A DNA stretch of 64,000 nt, taken from assembly GCA_963736325.1 (NCBI GenBank), contig CAVTOG010000009.1:682001-746000 (forward strand), written 5' to 3'. Positions 1 through 9,349 of the stretch are shown one piece after another. This stretch comes from Actinoallomurus sp963736325 (GTDB lineage: Bacteria > Actinomycetota > Actinomycetes > Streptosporangiales > Streptosporangiaceae). The position numbers were made by a program, and so were the translations under genes. The notes under the pieces are model-generated. The model was not told where the DNA came from. It saw nothing but the letters and a program-made list of their open reading frames with translations, and did not search any database. Within the stretch, counting starts at the first letter, position 1. Every line of letters begins with the position of its first letter.

Positions 1-1
1 G

Positions 2-3000
2 CTTCGCGAACGCCTCCACACCCTGCTGGGCTGCCTCTTCCTCGTCCTGCTCGCGACGGCGACCCGCCCCGGCCGCATCGTCGCGGACACCAAGATCGAC
101 ATGGCCGTGAACCCGCTCGGCTTCCTCGGCCGCGCGCTGCACCTGTGGGACATCGAGCAGTTCGGCCAGCTGCAGAACCAGGCCGCCGGATACCTGTTCC
201 CGATGGGCCCGGTCTACGCGCTCGGCCACCTCGCCGGCCTGCCCGCCTGGATCACCCAGCGATTCTGGCTCGGGACGCTGCTGTGCGTGGCGTTCCTCGG
301 CACGCGGCGGCTCGCCGCCCGGTTCGGCATCGGCACCCCGGCAGGCCGCCTGCTCGGCGCGATGGCGTACGCGCTGGGCCCGCACGCGCTGGCCTCCCTG
401 GGCACCAACTCCTCGGAGTACCTGCCGTCGGCGATGCTGCCGTGGATGGTGCTGCCGCTGGTCACCGCCGCACGCCGAACGGTCGACGGCACGCCGCGGG
501 GGAGCGGGCGCATCCGCGCGGCGGCGCGGTCGGGCCTCGCCGTGGCCTGCTGCGGCGGCATCAACGGCACCGCCACCCTGGCCGTGCTCGTCGTGCCGTT
601 CCTGTTCATCCTCACGCGCCCGAGGCGTACCGGCGCCGCACGCGTGCGGCTCCTCGCCTGGTGGGGCGCTGCCGTCGCGCTCGCCACCGCGTGGTGGTCG
701 GTCCCGCTGCTCATCCTCGGCAAGTACGCCTTCTCGTGGCTGCTCTACACCGAGAAGGCCGGCACGACCACATCGACGACCGGCCTGGTCAACGTCTTCC
801 GTGGAGCCGAGCGATGGGTCGACTACCTCGTGGTCGACGGCAGCCCGTGGTGGCCGCTCGGCCACCTGCTGGCGACGCGTACGGTGCCGGTGCTGTTCAC
901 CGGGGCGGTGGCCGCCGTCGGCCTGGCCGGACTCCTGCGCCCACGGCTTCCGGAACGCGTGTTCCTGCTGCTCACCCTGCTCGCGGGCGTCGTCATCATG
1001 GCCGCCGGCCACGCCGGCCCGCTCGGGCCCGCGACGCGGCACCTCATCGACGGGCCGCTCGCGCCGTTCCGCAACCTGTACAAGTTCGACGGCCTCGTAC
1101 GGCTGCCGCTCGCCCTGGGCGTCGCCCACCTGCTCGCGCCCGCGCGCCGATGGCGGTCCTGGCGCGCCGCCGGCGTGGTCGCGGCGCTCGCCGGGCTCGC
1201 GCTGCCCGCGCTCACCACCGGCCTGTCCGGCACCGGAGAGTTCGGCGCCGTGCCGCAGTACTGGCGCGACGCGACCGCCTGGCTCGACGCCCGCGCCGGC
1301 GAACAGGGCGTCATCGCGGTCCCCGGCGCGCGCTTCGGCGAGTACGTCTGGGGCCGTCCCATGGACGAGATCACCCAGCCGCTGCTGAAGGCGCGGTGGG
1401 GCGAGCACCAGCTCGTACCGGCCGGGTCGGCGGGGCTCAGCCGCATGATGGACGCGATCGACCAGCGCATCGCGAGCGGCCAGGGCTCGGCCGGGCTCAG
1501 CGAGGTGCTCGCCCGGATGGGCGTCCGGTACGTCCTCGTCCGCAATGACCTGCGCCGGGACGACCTGCGCGGCGCATGGCCGTCCCGCGTGCACCAGGCA
1601 CTGGACGCCTCGCCCGGCATCCGGCGGGTCGCGTGGTTCGGCGGGGCGCCGGTCGGCGCGAACTGGCCCGACGACGCCGTCACCATGGTCGACCAGCCGT
1701 ACGCGCCCGTGGAGATCTACGAGGTCCAGGGCGCCGACGACGTCGTGAGCATGACCGAAGCCGACCAGGCGCTGCGCGTCTACGGCTCGCCGGACGCGCT
1801 GCTCACCATGGCCGACAACGGGCTGCTGAGAGGACGACCGGTCTTCCTGGACGACGACGAACCGGGCGCCGCCGCGCAGCACGTCGTCACCGACTCCCTG
1901 CGCAAGGTCGAGCGCAACTTCGGCGAGCTGCGCGACCAGACCTCGCCGACCATGACCTCCGCCGAGAAACAGAAGGTGCCGGGGCAGCGCCGCGACATCA
2001 TCGAACCCGGCTGGGACCGCTACTCCACCGTCGCGACCTACACCGGCGTCGCGAACGTCACCGCCTCCACGTCCGCGTCGGACGCCGACTCGATTCCCCG
2101 GCTCGCCGACCCCTCCAGCCTCCCGTACGCGGCGATGGACGGCAGCGCGTGGACCCGCTGGGAGAGCGGCGGCTGGCACGGCCCCGTCGGGCAGTGGCTC
2201 CGCGTCGACTTCACGGCGCCCATCGAGCCGGGGCAGGTCACGGCGATGTTCGCGCAGGATCCGACACTGGGCCCGCCGCCGGGCCGGGTCGCGGTGGAGA
2301 CCGAACGCGGCCGGGTGGTGCAGAACGTCGCGAGCACGGCCTCGGCGCAGACGCTCCGTGCCCCGCCCGGCAGGTCCCGGTGGCTGCGGGTCCGCGTGCT
2401 CGGGCTCACCTCCAAGCCGCCCGTGGCCTCCTTGGCACGCGTCGCGATCCCCGAGCTGCACATCGCCGACGTGAGCGCGGCGCGGCACTACCGGCTGCCC
2501 ACGACGTCGGCGGGCGGCGCGATCGTCATGTCCCGCTCTCCCGGTCGGCTGCCCGGCTGCATGCGCGGCTCGGTGCGGTGGGTGTGCTCGCCGGCCCTGC
2601 GGCGGCAGGACGAGGAGCCGTACGGCTTCGACCGCGTCTTCTCCTCGCCGTCCGGCACGACCGCCGTCCTGTCCGGCACGGCCGCGCTCACCGACACCTC
2701 CTTGGTCGACCGGTACACCGGCATCGATCCCAGGGTGAGAGTCAAGGCCGGCTCGGTCACGACCGACGAGCCCGCGGGCATGGCGCGTTCGGCCTTCGAC
2801 GGCGATCCGGCGACCACTTGGGTGCCGGCGTTCGGCGACCGCGCGCCCTGGCTGTCGCTGTCGTGGGGGCACGACCTGAACGTGCGGCACGTGACGGTGC
2901 GGCGTCCGCCGGGGTCGAGCGGCCTGCCGGACGTACGGGTCGAGGGCGACGGCGGGCAGTGGCGCGAGGTCTCGATCGGCGAAGACGGCGTCCTGTCGTT

Positions 3001-4249
3001 CAAGCCGATGCGGACGCGCACGCTGACACTGCGGTTCCTCATCGGCACGCCGCAGATCACCGACGTCACCGTGCCGGGCGTCGCACCGCTCCGCACGCCC
3101 GCCACCGCGCCGATAAGGCTGCCGTGCGGCTTCGGGCCCAAGATCCAGGTCAACGGCACCACCGTCCCGACCCGCGCCACCGGCACGTACGCCGATCTGC
3201 TCGCCGGCCGCGCCTTCCGGTTCACCGCCTGCCGGAAAGTGAAGATCACCGCCGGCACCGGCGAGCTGGCCCCGGTGCCGTTCGACGCGTTCCGGGTGGA
3301 CTCGGCCGTGCTCGACCCGGCGGGCTCTTCGGGCGTCGCGTCGGCGCCGCGGCGACGGCCGTCACCGGTGACCGTGACCCGCTGGTCGCCGGAGAACCGG
3401 GAGGTCCGCGTCGACGCGCGGCGCGACTCGTACCTGGTCGTCAACGAGAACCTCAACGCGGGCTGGCAGGCTCGGATCGACGGCCGCACGCTGCGCCCGG
3501 TACGCGTCGACGGCTGGCGCCAGGCGTGGGCCGTGCCCGCCGGCACGAATGGAACGGTGCGGCTGACCTACACGCCCGACCGCACGTACAAGGCCGCCCT
3601 GCTGGTCGGCCTGAACCTCCTGCTGGTGCTGTTGATCGCGGCGCTGTGGCCGTCGGCGTGGCGCGCCGCACCGCCACCGGCCCCGGCGGACGGGCGCAGG
3701 GGCTGGATCCGCGACACCGCGGTGGTCCTGGCCGCGGCCTGCATCGGCCTCTGGGTGAGCGGCCTCCCCGGAACGGCCGCCGGAGGTCTGGCGGCGCTGC
3801 TGTTCGTCCTGGCACCGCCGCGCTGGCATCTGCGGTCGCCGTGGGTCGTGATCGGCGCCATGCTCGCCGCGACCGCGTCGGCCGCCGTGGCACTGCGCCC
3901 GGAACTCTCCACGGCTCTGGTGCGGCCGTTCCTGGCCGAGCCCCTCCCGCAGGTCCTCTGCCTGATCGTCGTCGCCCGTCTACTCGTCGCCCTGCGCGGC
4001 GACCGGTCGCCGTCTCCGGAGGGCGGGACGTTCGATGACGTAGTAGGAGACGGTCGCGACGGCGGTCGTCAGGATCATGATCGGCGGGAAGGCGATGAGG
4101 AAGCCGCCGGTGAAGGCCACGTGGCCGGTCAGGTCGTACCAGCCGATCGAGACGGCGACCTGCCAGAGGAAGAAACCGTACGAGATGCGGCCGAAGAAGC
4201 GCATGACGCGGTTTCCGAGTATCGACCGCGTGGCGGTGTCGCCGGCTGA
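2..4249 (+). CDS. AftD-like alpha-(1->3)-arabinofuranosyltransferase, 5' end outside window
   Basis: This is a large GT-C type membrane glycosyltransferase whose reading frame is already open at base 2, so the true start lies upstream of the window; the first internal ATG is at 101. The N-terminal third is a series of hydrophobic segments, followed by a long extracytoplasmic part with two discoidin/F5-8C-like carbohydrate-binding stretches (around 2130-2460 and 2760-3090), then C-terminal membrane segments around 3590-3990. This order matches the AftD/DUF3367 family, which adds arabinofuranose to cell-wall arabinan in mycobacteria; the substrate here is inferred. After the last membrane segment the frame runs on for about 90 hydrophilic residues through DNA that also encodes the end of the convergent acyltransferase, an overlap of 270 nt. 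That tail probably reflects loss of an earlier stop and may be non-functional. Confidence 0.8.
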   Translation, partial: LRERLHTLLGCLFLVLLATATRPGRIVADTKIDMAVNPLGFLGRALHLWDIEQFGQLQNQAAGYLFPMGPVYALGHLAGLPAWITQRFWLGTLLCVAFLGTRRLAARFGIGTPAGRLLGAMAYALGPHALASLGTNSSEYLPSAMLPWMVLPLVTAARRTVDGTPRGSGRIRAAARSGLAVACCGGINGTATLAVLVVPFLFILTRPRRTGAARVRLLAWWGAAVALATAWWSVPLLILGKYAFSWLLYTEKAGTTTSTTGLVNVFRGAERWVDYLVVDGSPWWPLGHLLATRTVPVLFTGAVAAVGLAGLLRPRLPERVFLLLTLLAGVVIMAAGHAGPLGPATRHLIDGPLAPFRNLYKFDGLVRLPLALGVAHLLAPARRWRSWRAAGVVAALAGLALPALTTGLSGTGEFGAVPQYWRDATAWLDARAGEQGVIAVPGARFGEYVWGRPMDEITQPLLKARWGEHQLVPAGSAGLSRMMDAIDQRIASGQGSAGLSEVLARMGVRYVLVRNDLRRDDLRGAWPSRVHQALDASPGIRRVAWFGGAPVGANWPDDAVTMVDQPYAPVEIYEVQGADDVVSMTEADQALRVYGSPDALLTMADNGLLRGRPVFLDDDEPGAAAQHVVTDSLRKVERNFGELRDQTSPTMTSAEKQKVPGQRRDIIEPGWDRYSTVATYTGVANVTASTSASDADSIPRLADPSSLPYAAMDGSAWTRWESGGWHGPVGQWLRVDFTAPIEPGQVTAMFAQDPTLGPPPGRVAVETERGRVVQNVASTASAQTLRAPPGRSRWLRVRVLGLTSKPPVASLARVAIPELHIADVSAARHYRLPTTSAGGAIVMSRSPGRLPGCMRGSVRWVCSPALRRQDEEPYGFDRVFSSPSGTTAVLSGTAALTDTSLVDRYTGIDPRVRVKAGSVTTDEPAGMARSAFDGDPATTWVPAFGDRAPWLSLSWGHDLNVRHVTVRRPPGSSGLPDVRVEGDGGQWREVSIGEDGVLSFKPMRTRTLTLRFLIGTPQITDVTVPGVAPLRTPATAPIRLPCGFGPKIQVNGTTVPTRATGTYADLLAGRAFRFTACRKVKITAGTGELAPVPFDAFRVDSAVLDPAGSSGVASAPRRRPSPVTVTRWSPENREVRVDARRDSYLVVNENLNAGWQARIDGRTLRPVRVDGWRQAWAVPAGTNGTVRLTYTPDRTYKAALLVGLNLLLVLLIAALWPSAWRAAPPPAPADGRRGWIRDTAVVLAAACIGLWVSGLPGTAAGGLAALLFVLAPPRWHLRSPWVVIGAMLAATASAAVALRPELSTALVRPFLAEPLPQVLCLIVVARLLVALRGDRSPSPEGGTFDDVVGDGRDGGRQDHDRREGDEEAAGEGHVAGQVVPADRDGDLPEEETVRDAAEEAHDAVSEYRPRGGVAG

Positions 4250-5170
4250 GGCGAGGGCGACCGGGGCGACGAAGAAGGCGGCGACCAGGCCGTACAGCAG
4301 GATCCTGAACTGCGAGGTCCAGGGAGTGTCGGGCGTCGCGAGGTCGGACGGGCCGGTGAGGGGCGAGGCCGCCATGCAGTACAGCACTCCGGCGATCGAC
4401 CAGCAAGTGCCCCACGACCGCGCCACCGTCCGGCAGAACCGCAGCGCCGCCGCGTCCGAACGGGCCCTGACCGACACGACCGCCAGCGCCATGCCGACCG
4501 CGAACCAGCAGAAGTAACGCGGCAGCCAGACGCCGAGCTGCGGCCGGTAGCCCGGCTCGAACAGGAAGATCGTGAAGACGAAGGACAGCGCGGCGTACGC
4601 CGCGAGAGCGGTGAACAGGCGGCGGGTACGGCGCCCGGTGTCCGGGACGCCGGCCTCGCCGCGCCGGGCGTACCAGGCGAGGAGGGCGGCGGTCGCCGGA
4701 AGCGCCAGGTACCAGGCTGCCTCGACCGTCAGGCTCCAGACCTGGCCGAGCCCCGCCGGCCCGAGAAACGTCCCCCACCACGGGTGCGGGTCGTAGGTGT
4801 AGGTCAGCGTCAGCAGCTTGAGCCAGGTCGCCCGGTCCGCGAGGTGCGAGCGCAGGATGACGAACATGACGTACGCCGTGAGGACCCAGTACGCGGGAAG
4901 GATCCGCAGGGCACGCCGCCACAGGTACGAGCGGGCGCGCGGACGCGAGCCGGCACCGGGCTCGATCAGGTCCGTCACCCACGGGCGGTAGAGGAGCAGC
5001 CCGGACAGCGTGAAGAAGATGGGAACACCGATCGCGCCCCCGGAGACGAGCCAGGCGACCGGCCCGGACTTGAACGTGTGCCCGGTGTCGGCCGCCACGT
5101 GAAAGATCAGGACCGCGAACGCCGCGAGCGCCCGCACGCCGTCGAGCGCGTCCTGGTGCCCGGAGATCAC
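3980..5170 (-). CDS. OafA/YrhL-type acyltransferase 3 family protein
   Basis: Integral membrane O-acyltransferase of 396 residues, the usual size for the acyltransferase 3 family. The N-terminus has the family signature DGVRALAAFAVLIFH, with the histidine that is catalytic in this family, followed by about ten hydrophobic segments. The short motif SLTVEAAWYLALP is typical of the family, and the last helix ends in a basic cytoplasmic tail (ERPALRRRRP). It is expected to transfer acetyl or another acyl group onto a cell-surface glycan or lipid; the actual acceptor cannot be read from sequence. It converges on the AftD-like gene and overlaps its 3' end, so a role on the same envelope glycan is possible but is only inference from position. 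Confidence 0.85.
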   Translation of the reverse strand: MISGHQDALDGVRALAAFAVLIFHVAADTGHTFKSGPVAWLVSGGAIGVPIFFTLSGLLLYRPWVTDLIEPGAGSRPRARSYLWRRALRILPAYWVLTAYVMFVILRSHLADRATWLKLLTLTYTYDPHPWWGTFLGPAGLGQVWSLTVEAAWYLALPATAALLAWYARRGEAGVPDTGRRTRRLFTALAAYAALSFVFTIFLFEPGYRPQLGVWLPRYFCWFAVGMALAVVSVRARSDAAALRFCRTVARSWGTCWSIAGVLYCMAASPLTGPSDLATPDTPWTSQFRILLYGLVAAFFVAPVALASAGDTATRSILGNRVMRFFGRISYGFFLWQVAVSIGWYDLTGHVAFTGGFLIAFPPIMILTTAVATVSYYVIERPALRRRRPVAAQGDE

Positions 5171-5383
5171 CGGCGGGCCACCCGGCCGTGGCCCGGCGGC
5201 TCTGCGGATCGTCGGCTGCGCGCTGATCGGCTCAGGCTACCGGCCGGTTCGTTTCCGAAAGATCGACCGTGCCGTGCATACCGGTCTGTGACCGTTCGCC
5301 TCCGGGAAAGAAGCGAAAAATACGCGCAGGTAACATGCTCATCACGGAGATCATCTCAACGATGCACAAACCTGACATCCCCG

Positions 5384-5416
5384 TAGAATCCGGGTCTTGG
5401 TCCATCGCTGGGAGGT
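5384..5416 (+). promoter_or_regulatory. Probable -10 element and ribosome-binding site of the DUF3068 gene
   Basis: A TAGAAT hexamer at 5384-5389 is a good -10 match in otherwise GC-rich DNA, and GGAGGT at 5411-5416 precedes the GTG at 5421 by 4 nt. The ribosome-binding site decides the start in favour of GTG 5421 over the TTG at 5397. No convincing -35 box is visible at the expected distance. The rest of the divergent gap 5171-5383 shows nothing else I can name. Confidence 0.4.
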
Positions 5417-5420
5417 AACG

Positions 5421-6437
5421 GTGCGTCGCAACGTTGGGTTGATCCTCATCGGCATCGGGGTGTTCGCACTCGTGCTCGCGCCCTTGGCGCGGTTCTACGT
5501 GGCGCAGCGCCTCGTCGCCGCGCCGCTGAACGTCTACCAGAAGTCGACGCTTCAGGCGGACAACGCGACGTACCTCGACACCGGGAAGCTCGCCATCGTG
5601 CACGGTGCGACGGTCACCGCCACCAACACCACCCGCGGCGACGTCCGCGCGAGTAATGGCGACACCGCGGTGTGGGACTCCTTCACCTCTATCGAGGACA
5701 CCAACACCAAGACGAGCATCGAGACGCAGACTCAGCGCGCGTCCTTCGACCGCCGCAACGCGCAGCTCGGTAACACGCACGGGGCCGCGGTCGGCGGCGA
5801 CACCAGCGTGAAGCAGTCGGGGCTCGGGATGGTCTTCCCGATCGGCACGAAGAAGAAGACGTACCCGTACTTCGACCTTACGACCAAGCGCACGTGGCCG
5901 ATGACCTACGAGGGCGAAGAGAAGGTCCAGGGCGTCGACACGTACCGCTTCGTCCAGCAGATCCCGCAGACCGACACCGAGTCCGTCAAGGGCGGTGTGC
6001 CGGCCTCGCTGCTCGGGCTGAAGAAGGTTCCCGTGAACTTCGCCGGCTATGACAAGAAGGCCGGCAGCGTGGCGGTCGACCGCGTCTACCAGGCCACCGT
6101 CCGCGTGTGGATCGACCCGCGGACCGGAGCGCCGATCAACCAGGACCAGAAGGTGCAGACGGTGCTGCGCACCCAGGATGGCACCGACCGGCTCACCGTG
6201 GCCGACCTCGACCTGAAGATGAACGACGCCAGCCAGAAGGAACTCGCGAAGACCTCGAACGACCAGGCGTACAAGATCTCGCTGGTGCGGTCGTGGGTGC
6301 CGGTCGGCGGCCTCGGGGCCGGGATCATCCTGCTCGTCGCGGGCCTGGCGTGCTTCGGCCGCGGCCCGGCCGCCGCGCACGAGGGCGGAACGAGCGACTC
6401 CCGGCCGTCCGGCGGAGAGCCGTCCGACCGGGAGTGA
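5421..6437 (+). CDS. DUF3068 (PorA-like) membrane-anchored protein
   Basis: Protein of 338 residues with one N-terminal hydrophobic segment (residues about 5-25), a large extracytoplasmic domain, and a second hydrophobic segment near residues 300-320 followed by a short charged tail. This two-anchor layout, and stretches such as YPYFDLTTKRTWPM and VWIDPRTGAPI, match DUF3068 proteins, which databases often label PorA-family porins. Direct porin function is not established for most members. The start chosen is GTG 5421, with GGAGGT just upstream. It sits beside envelope glycan genes, which agrees with a cell-surface role, but no partner can be named from sequence. Confidence 0.75.
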   Translation: MRRNVGLILIGIGVFALVLAPLARFYVAQRLVAAPLNVYQKSTLQADNATYLDTGKLAIVHGATVTATNTTRGDVRASNGDTAVWDSFTSIEDTNTKTSIETQTQRASFDRRNAQLGNTHGAAVGGDTSVKQSGLGMVFPIGTKKKTYPYFDLTTKRTWPMTYEGEEKVQGVDTYRFVQQIPQTDTESVKGGVPASLLGLKKVPVNFAGYDKKAGSVAVDRVYQATVRVWIDPRTGAPINQDQKVQTVLRTQDGTDRLTVADLDLKMNDASQKELAKTSNDQAYKISLVRSWVPVGGLGAGIILLVAGLACFGRGPAAAHEGGTSDSRPSGGEPSDRE

Positions 6438-6454
6438 CCCGGCTTACTTCTCGA

Positions 6455-7822
6455 TCATCCTTCGATGCGGTGGTCCGCCCAGAACGACGTGAGGTCGGTC
6501 GAGGTCGCGGCCTGTGCCGCGGCCTTGAACTCGGCCGTCGTCGAGATGCCGTACCAGTGACCCGCCGCGTAGTCCTTCATGACGGTCGCGAAGGCCGCGT
6601 CGCCGATCAGGTGGCTCAGGTCGTGGAGAGCGCACTTGCCGTAGCCGTAGATCACGGTGCCGTACCGGCCTGAGTGCGCGTCCCAGTAGGCCATCGAGTT
6701 GGTGATCTTCTCGTCGGCGGAGGACCAGGAGACGCTGTTCCAGCATCCGCTGCCGTCGATGCCCTGGTAGAGGTCGGTCGCGTAGTCGGCGAACGCCTCG
6801 TCCAGCCAGGGCGTGTTGTACTCGTCGTCTCCGACGATGCCGTACCACCACTGGTGGGCCAGCTCGTGAGCCATCGCCGTGGAGCTGACCAGGTCGAGCA
6901 CGAACCCGGGATACTCCATGCCGCCGAACCAGAAGTTGTTGTCCAGAACGACGTCGGCCTCACCGTACGGGTAGGCGCCGAAGCGCTGTGAGTGTGCGGT
7001 GATGGCGGCGGTCGAGGTGTTCAACATCGAGGTGGCGGAGCTCTCGGAGATGCCGCTCACCCGGTAGACGTTGACCTTCACACCATCGGATGAGGTGCCG
7101 GAGATCTCGGTGAACGGCCCGGCGGCCCACGCGAAGTCGCGGACCTTCGAGGCGGTCGCCGTCGTCACCGTACGGCCCGAGTCACCGGGCGCGTCCGTGG
7201 ACGTGCCGGTGGCCGGGACCTTCAACGTGTCCGGGTGGTCCAGGGTGACGTTGAAGTCCGACGCCAGCGAGTAGAACGCCTCGCCGTTGTTGGTGTACGG
7301 GTCCAGGTGCCAGCCCGCGCCATCGTGCACGGCGAGCAGCGGCAGGGCGTTTCCGATGAAGTTGTAGGCGCCGTCGTGGCCGAACCGGTCGGCGCCGCTG
7401 GGAACGGCGATGCTCAGGTCGAACGCGACCGTCCCGGTGGCACCCTGCCCGAGCGGGGAGGGCAGGGTGATCTTCAGGGCGGTGCAGTCCACCTCCAGCG
7501 AGCCCGCGGTGCCGCCGGTCACGTTCGTGACCGTGATGGGGGTCGTCGGGCAGCTGCCGTGGTAGTTGTCCCACAACCTCAGGTAGACCTCGGTCAGCGG
7601 AGTGGACGAGGCGTTGCTGAAGCTCACCGACTCGTGGCCGGTCCAGTTGGCGCCCGAGGCATCGCTGCTCAGGCTGACCGTGTACGAGGGCGAGTCGGGA
7701 GTGCGGGTCGCGTCATCGGCCTTGGCGGAGGCCGATGAGTGGTGGTGAGGCGCCGCCTGCGCGGCACCCAGGGGTGTCATCGCCGTGACCGCGAGGGCGA
7801 GGATCGCGATCGATCTCTTCAT
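6455..7822 (-). CDS. Secreted M1-family metallopeptidase, copy A
   Basis: Secreted zinc aminopeptidase-type protein of 455 residues. Residues 1-23 form a signal peptide ending in AQA-AP. An N-terminal beta-rich M1 domain is followed by the catalytic domain with HELAH at residues 319-323 and the third zinc ligand at E342 (LDEAFADY), the HEXXH-x18-E spacing of gluzincins. It is much shorter than full aminopeptidase N (about 850 residues), lacking the C-terminal helical domain, as in small secreted actinobacterial M1 peptidases. The exopeptidase GAMEN motif is represented only by FGGMEYPG. It lies directly downstream of a close paralogue with nearly the same signal peptide and catalytic region. 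ATG 7822 has GGGAGT 5 nt upstream. Probably degrades extracellular peptides with the adjacent M4 protease. Confidence 0.9.
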   Translation of the reverse strand: MKRSIAILALAVTAMTPLGAAQAAPHHHSSASAKADDATRTPDSPSYTVSLSSDASGANWTGHESVSFSNASSTPLTEVYLRLWDNYHGSCPTTPITVTNVTGGTAGSLEVDCTALKITLPSPLGQGATGTVAFDLSIAVPSGADRFGHDGAYNFIGNALPLLAVHDGAGWHLDPYTNNGEAFYSLASDFNVTLDHPDTLKVPATGTSTDAPGDSGRTVTTATASKVRDFAWAAGPFTEISGTSSDGVKVNVYRVSGISESSATSMLNTSTAAITAHSQRFGAYPYGEADVVLDNNFWFGGMEYPGFVLDLVSSTAMAHELAHQWWYGIVGDDEYNTPWLDEAFADYATDLYQGIDGSGCWNSVSWSSADEKITNSMAYWDAHSGRYGTVIYGYGKCALHDLSHLIGDAAFATVMKDYAAGHWYGISTTAEFKAAAQAATSTDLTSFWADHRIEG

Positions 7823-7844
7823 GGGGACTCCCTTGACTAGGGGA

Positions 7845-7872
7845 GGGCCCCGGGACGGATGCCCTGGGGCCC
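7845..7872. terminator. Hairpin between the two M1 peptidase genes
   Basis: Inverted repeat with arms at 7845-7854 and 7862-7872 (GGGCCCCGGG pairing with CCCTGGGGCCC, one bulged base). It lies between the stop of copy B and the ribosome-binding site of copy A. It could be an intercistronic terminator or a processing/stability hairpin. There is no T tract. Confidence 0.5.
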
Positions 7873-7919
7873 TCGGTCAACCTAGTCGGGACGCGTTGTC
7901 AACCACCACGAAGGCGCTA

Positions 7920-9281
7920 TCAGCCGTCTATGCGGTGCTGCGTCCAGAACGACGTGAGGTCGGTCGAGGTCGCGGCCTGTGCGGCGGCCTTGAACTCCGC
8001 GGTCGTCGAGACGCCGTACCAGTGACCCGACGCGTAGTTCTTCAGCACGGTGGCGAACGCCGCGTCGCCGATCAGGTGGCTCAGGTCGTGGAGAGCACAC
8101 TTGCCATAGTTGTAGACGACGGTGCCGTAACGGCCCGAGTGGGCGTCCCAGTAGGCCATCGAGTTGGTGATCTTCTCGGCGGACGACGACCACGAGACGC
8201 TGTTCCAGCAGCCGGTGCCGGAGATGCCCTGGTAGAGGTCGGTCGAGTAGTCGGCGAAGGCCTCGTCCAGCCAGGGCGTGTTGTACTCGTCGTCGCCGAC
8301 GATGCCGTACCACCACTGGTGCGCCAGCTCGTGCGCGAGTGCCGTGGAGCTGACCAGGTCGAGGACGAACCCGGGGTACTCCATGCCGCCGAACCAGAAG
8401 TTGTTGTCCAGGACGACATCGGCCTCGGAGTACGGGTAGGCGCCGAAGCGGTTCGAGTGCGCCGTGATCGCGGCGGTCGAGGTGTTCAGCATCGACGTGG
8501 CCGAACTGGAGGAGATGTTGCTGACCCGGTAGACGTTGACCTTCACGCCGCCGGACGAGGTGCCGGAGATCTCCGTGAAGGGCCCGGCGGCCCACGCGAA
8601 GTCGCGGACCTTCGAGGCGGTCGCCGTCGTCACCGTACGGCCCGAGCCGCCGGGCGCGTCCACGGACGTGCCGGTGGCCGGAACCTTCAGCGCGTCCGGG
8701 TGGTCGAGCGTGACGTTGAAGTCCGACGCCAGGGTGTAGAACGCCTCACCGTTGTTCGTGTACGGGTCCAGGTGCCAGCCCGACCCGTCGCGTACGGCGA
8801 GCACCGGCAGGGCGTTCCCGATGAAGTTGTAGGCGCCGTCGTGACCGAACCGGTCGGCGCCGCTGGGTACGACGATGCTCAGGTCGAAGCCGACCGCGCC
8901 GGTCTGGCCCTGGGCCAGCGGCGCGGGCAGGGTGACCTTCAGGGCGGTGCAGCCCACCTCCAGCGAGCCCGCGGTGCCGCCGGTCACGTTCGTGACCGTG
9001 ATCGGCGTGGACGGGCAGCTGCCGTGGTAGTTGTCCCACAGCCTCAGGTACACCTCGGTCAGCGCGGTCGGCGAGGCGTTGCTGAAGCTCACCGACTCGT
9101 GACCGGTCCAGGTGGTGCCGCTCGTGTTGCTGCTCAGGCTGACCGTGTACGACGGTGTGGCCGGGGTGCGGGTCGTGTCGGCGGCCGGCGCGACCACGCC
9201 GTGGTGAGGCGCCGCCTGCGCGGCTCCCAGGGGTGTCATCGCCGTGACCGCGAGGGCGAGGATCGCGATCGATCTCTTCAT
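7920..9281 (-). CDS. Secreted M1-family metallopeptidase, copy B
   Basis: Paralogue of the downstream M1 gene, 453 residues, with the same signal peptide (MKRSIAILALAVTAMTPLG) and matching blocks over the full length. Zinc-site residues are H317, E318, H321 and E340. The main differences are in the short linker after the signal peptide and in scattered surface positions. ATG 9281 is preferred over an upstream in-frame start at 9347 because it begins the signal peptide, aligns with copy A and has GGGAGT 5 nt upstream. The two genes lie head to tail, 97 nt apart, so this is a recent tandem duplication. Likely function is extracellular peptide hydrolysis; separate substrate specificities cannot be judged. 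Confidence 0.9.
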   Translation of the reverse strand: MKRSIAILALAVTAMTPLGAAQAAPHHGVVAPAADTTRTPATPSYTVSLSSNTSGTTWTGHESVSFSNASPTALTEVYLRLWDNYHGSCPSTPITVTNVTGGTAGSLEVGCTALKVTLPAPLAQGQTGAVGFDLSIVVPSGADRFGHDGAYNFIGNALPVLAVRDGSGWHLDPYTNNGEAFYTLASDFNVTLDHPDALKVPATGTSVDAPGGSGRTVTTATASKVRDFAWAAGPFTEISGTSSGGVKVNVYRVSNISSSSATSMLNTSTAAITAHSNRFGAYPYSEADVVLDNNFWFGGMEYPGFVLDLVSSTALAHELAHQWWYGIVGDDEYNTPWLDEAFADYSTDLYQGISGTGCWNSVSWSSSAEKITNSMAYWDAHSGRYGTVVYNYGKCALHDLSHLIGDAAFATVLKNYASGHWYGVSTTAEFKAAAQAATSTDLTSFWTQHRIDG

Positions 9282-9306
9282 TGGGACTCCCTGTGACGAG
9301 GGCGAA

Positions 9307-9336
9307 GGGCTCCGGGGCGCGATCGCCCCGGAGCCC
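9307..9336. terminator. Perfect 13-bp stem hairpin after the M4 protease gene
   Basis: Arms 9307-9319 and 9324-9336 are perfectly complementary (GGGCTCCGGGGCG / CGCCCCGGAGCCC) around a CGAT loop. It lies just after the M4 stop and just before the ribosome-binding site of M1 copy B on the minus strand. It is a strong candidate terminator or transcript-stabilising hairpin; no T tract follows. Confidence 0.65.
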
Positions 9337-9349
9337 CCTGGAATCAAGG

